Shown here: positions 31,217 through 32,830 of the stretch, piece after piece
Numbering within the stretch: the stretch's first letter is position 1
How the letters are laid out: each line of letters starts with the position of its first letter
DNA from: an uncultured Christensenella sp.
Lineage (GTDB): Bacteria > Bacillota > Clostridia > Christensenellales > Borkfalkiaceae
DNA: 32,830 nucleotides
Direction of reading: 5' to 3'
Assembly (NCBI GenBank): GCA_910586345.1
Contig: CAJUHC010000015.1
Coordinates: forward strand, 1-32,830
Notes under the pieces: generated by a model
Told to the model about the DNA's origin: nothing
The model's database searches: none
What the model saw: only the letters and a program-made list of their open reading frames with translations
Position numbers and translations under genes: made by a program

Positions 31217-32227
31217 TTACTTGCCGCCTTTGTCGCTTGTGTTGCGGTTTCCGTTAAAGGAAGTAGGCGGACTTTTCTTTGCCCTTGACTTTTTCAAAAG
31301 CGCGTCGAACTCGTCGGGATATGCGCTCATCATATCCGTTACCATTTTGAAAGCGGTGTCGTTTGCTTTGCCTTGCCGTTCAGCTTTTTGCAACTGCTTG
31401 AACAAATAGTCCGTATCTCTGTTCTTGATAGCGATATGCTCTTTGTACGCCGCGTTTTCTACGCGCAAACTTTCTATTTCCGCTTCGACTGCCTTTTTCT
31501 TTTTCGGAATAGGCTTACTGCGCTCGGCTTCGATAGAACTTTCAATACCGCTCAAATATTCTTCGGCTTTTATCTTGGCTTGCTTTTCCGTTTCTTCGGC
31601 GCTCTTTTCGGCACGCTCTATTATCGTCTTGGCTTTGAACTCCGCCGTGTCGATATGCTTTGCTTGACTGCCTTCCTTGCCGCGTTCCAAACCCCATTTT
31701 TTGCCGACCTTTTCGTGAAAGTCCGTTTGCAATTCCCGTAAGCTCGCTCGCGTGAACAACTGCTTTGCGCTCAACTTGTTCCCGACGATAGGAATAAGAT
31801 TTAAGTGCAAATGCGGCGTTGTTTCGTCCGTGTGGACTACCGCCGAAATAATATTCTCTCTGCCGAATCTTTCGGCAAAATACTCCGTAGCGTCCTCAAA
31901 AAACCGTTGCCGTTCCCACGGCGTTAAGCCGATAAAGAAGTTACCGTCCGATCCGATAATAAACGAACACATCAATACCGCGTCGCTTCGTACTTTTCGC
32001 TTTAAGGGCAGAGTGGAAATTCTTTCGTTGATATACTCCATATAACTGCCTTGCGGATAGACGGTGTGGTAGTTGTTGTGCGTTCTCGACAAGTCTATTT
32101 GTGGGTTGTCCGGACTGTAATTCTCGTCTCGCTCGTTTTCCTTTTCGATAGGTGTTACGTTGTCGCGTTTTTTGTTGTTATACTTTTTCAGTGTGCAAAT
32201 CAGATAAGATATAGTTGTTTCCTCCAA
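31217..32227 (-). CDS. MobV-family relaxase (Mob/Pre, TnpZ-like)
   Basis: 336 residues as read from TTG 32227. Residues 7-16 (SYLICTLKKY) match the MobV start region. Arg/His-rich LSRTHNNYH and then the metal and active-site motif HTDETTPHLHLNLIP follow, with H132, E135, H139 and H141. A long Lys/Glu coiled coil (about 185-290) forms the C-terminal half. MobV proteins nick the oriT and pilot the strand for transfer by a helper conjugation system. A pMV158-type oriT lies about 180 bases upstream. The TTG start overlaps the ribosome site GGAGG; with normal spacing the start would be codon ATA at 32212, where relatives have ATG. Confidence 0.88.
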   Translation of the reverse strand: MEETTISYLICTLKKYNNKKRDNVTPIEKENERDENYSPDNPQIDLSRTHNNYHTVYPQGSYMEYINERISTLPLKRKVRSDAVLMCSFIIGSDGNFFIGLTPWERQRFFEDATEYFAERFGRENIISAVVHTDETTPHLHLNLIPIVGNKLSAKQLFTRASLRELQTDFHEKVGKKWGLERGKEGSQAKHIDTAEFKAKTIIERAEKSAEETEKQAKIKAEEYLSGIESSIEAERSKPIPKKKKAVEAEIESLRVENAAYKEHIAIKNRDTDYLFKQLQKAERQGKANDTAFKMVTDMMSAYPDEFDALLKKSRAKKSPPTSFNGNRNTSDKGGK

Positions 32228-32266
32228 AATAATTTTTTAATGTTATACCGCCGTAAATAAATTCTC

Positions 32267-32292
32267 GAACGGCGCAAAGAAAAACGCCGTTC
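32267..32292. repeat. Hairpin between mob and oriT
   Basis: GAACGGCG (32267-32274) and CGCCGTTC (32285-32292) are perfect 8-bp arms around a 10-base loop. Confidence 0.7.
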
Positions 32293-32332
32293 TCGGTCAT
32301 CGTTCACGCGATATAATGCGCTCACTCATCTT

Positions 32333-32377
32333 GCAACGCCAAAACAGCGCACTTTGCTGTTTTGAAGAATGCGTTGC
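32333..32377. repeat. Compound hairpin next to oriT
   Basis: GCAACGC (32333-32339) pairs with GCGTTGC (32371-32377), and inside it CAAAACAGC pairs with GCTGTTTTG around a 7-base loop, with a 6-base bulge on one side. It probably belongs to the origin-of-transfer region. Confidence 0.65.
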
Positions 32378-32389
32378 TCGTCCCGCAGG

Positions 32390-32447
32390 GCACACGAACT
32401 TATGTAGCGAAGCGGAATAAGTATAGTGTGCTATACCTATGGTATAG
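32390..32447. other. oriT: oriT of the pMV158/MobV type
   Basis: AAGTATAGTGTG (32419-32430) equals the conserved bases left of the MobM nick in pMV158, followed here by CTATAC instead of TTATAC. Three overlapping inverted repeats frame it: GCACAC (32390-32395)/GTGTGC (32426-32431) with ACTTAT/ATAAGT inside, GTATAG-TGTG-CTATAC (32421-32436) and CTATACC-TAT-GGTATAG (32431-32447). By analogy the nick is between 32430 and 32431. Confidence 0.85.
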
Positions 32448-32728
32448 ATGCCCGTCCGCGACGATATTTTGCTTCCCGTAACAGTACGGTTGCGTGCGTG
32501 TTCGCTTTCTGTTTGCTTTCCGTTTAAGGCGGTCTGATTATCATAGTGATTACCTCCGAATTGTTAGTTTTATATCTTCGTCCACGCAAGAAAGAGCGGG
32601 AAAGATACCGTAAAAAAGGCGCGAAAAAAGCCGCTGAACGCTTAACGTATCACCGACTTCTAACCGTGTTTAGCAACTTCAAATTGCTCTATGGTGGTTA
32701 GCCATTCTATTGAATTGTTTGCATTATT
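32448..32728. other. Element region without a firm gene
   Basis: About 280 bases upstream of oriT. Features: GGAGG (minus, 32557-32553) 8 bases before ATG 32544 that opens a six-codon frame only (M-I-I-R-P-P-stop); a plus-strand frame GTG 32546 to 32701 (51 residues with a hydrophobic start, VITSELLVLYL, then a basic part) without a clear ribosome site; and a hairpin CTAACC (32660-32665)/GGTTAG (32696-32701) with inner GCAA/TTGC. None is firm enough to call a gene. Confidence 0.4.
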
Positions 32729-32830
32729 TTAGCTCAAAAGATACTCCTTAACCGAAAAATTTGTAACACAAAATAGACCATCTACGCTATCCGACTTTCG
32801 CACTCTCAAAGAGATCTCGAATAACTCCGG
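32729..32830 (-). CDS. 3' end of an unidentified reading frame (partial)
   Basis: The minus strand is open from the window edge to TAA at 32731-32729: 33 residues ending FCVTNFSVKEYLLS. In the same frame, beyond that TAA, NNANNSIEWLTTIEQFEVA continues to TAG at 32662-32660, which also looks like protein. The TAA may be a nonsense change (CAA to TAA) in a longer gene or a normal end. No family recognised. Confidence 0.3.
   Translation of the reverse strand, partial: PELFEISLRVRKSDSVDGLFCVTNFSVKEYLLS

Overview
The window looks like a chromosomal segment of a low-to-mid GC Bacillota, most likely a gut Clostridia (possibly Christensenellales-like). This rests on strong GGAGG ribosome sites, TTGACA/TATAAT promoters, T-run terminators, the YitT, flotillin/NfeD and Rrf2/NifS/IscU families, and a Tn4451/pMV158-type mobile element. 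The genus cannot be fixed from the sequence alone.

Layout. 1-208: 3' end of a tRNA-Asn abutting a 5S rRNA and its terminator. 673-7033: a membrane-anchored protein whose C-terminus resembles ribosomal protein uL15, then a 1508-residue surface protein and a small coiled-coil protein. 7072-9706 (minus): two YitT paralogues and a PnuC-like transporter, translationally coupled. 9941-14078: a GH13 neopullulanase-like enzyme and a glycogen branching enzyme in one operon. 14119-14726: a Cys-rich protein divergent from an XRE regulator. 14776-17827: nadA and an Rrf2/IscR-like regulator, then the cysteine desulfurase/IscU pair behind a perfect promoter with a perfect palindrome on its -35. 17880-18574: a small HTH regulator divergent from an unknown gene. 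18604-21231: a Ca2+-type P-ATPase. 21274-23334 (minus): NfeD-like plus flotillin. 23566-25509: an unknown membrane protein with 14-residue tandem repeats and a Gly/Tyr/Asn/Gln tail. 25652-27973: a GH105-type lipoprotein. 28074-28255: tRNA-Val(GAC) and tRNA-Ala(CGC).

From about 28318 to the window end lies a mobilizable element: a truncated serine recombinase, an intact serine recombinase, a TnpW-like small protein, a MobV relaxase and a pMV158-type oriT. Its far end lies beyond the window. Several element genes look worn: non-AUG codons sit where the starts should be, a small frame is shifted, and one recombinase has no N-terminus and no stop of its own before the tRNA terminator.

The main themes for a second look are: (i) the membrane-anchored uL15-like protein; (ii) a cluster of four genes whose -10 box sits 6-8 nt before the ATG with no ribosome site, so probably leaderless mRNAs; (iii) the Fe-S/NAD module with its Rrf2-type operator; (iv) the tetraspan protein with a low-complexity tail; and (v) the element's oriT and near-cognate start codons. 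Functions are inferred from recognised motifs. No database search was possible.
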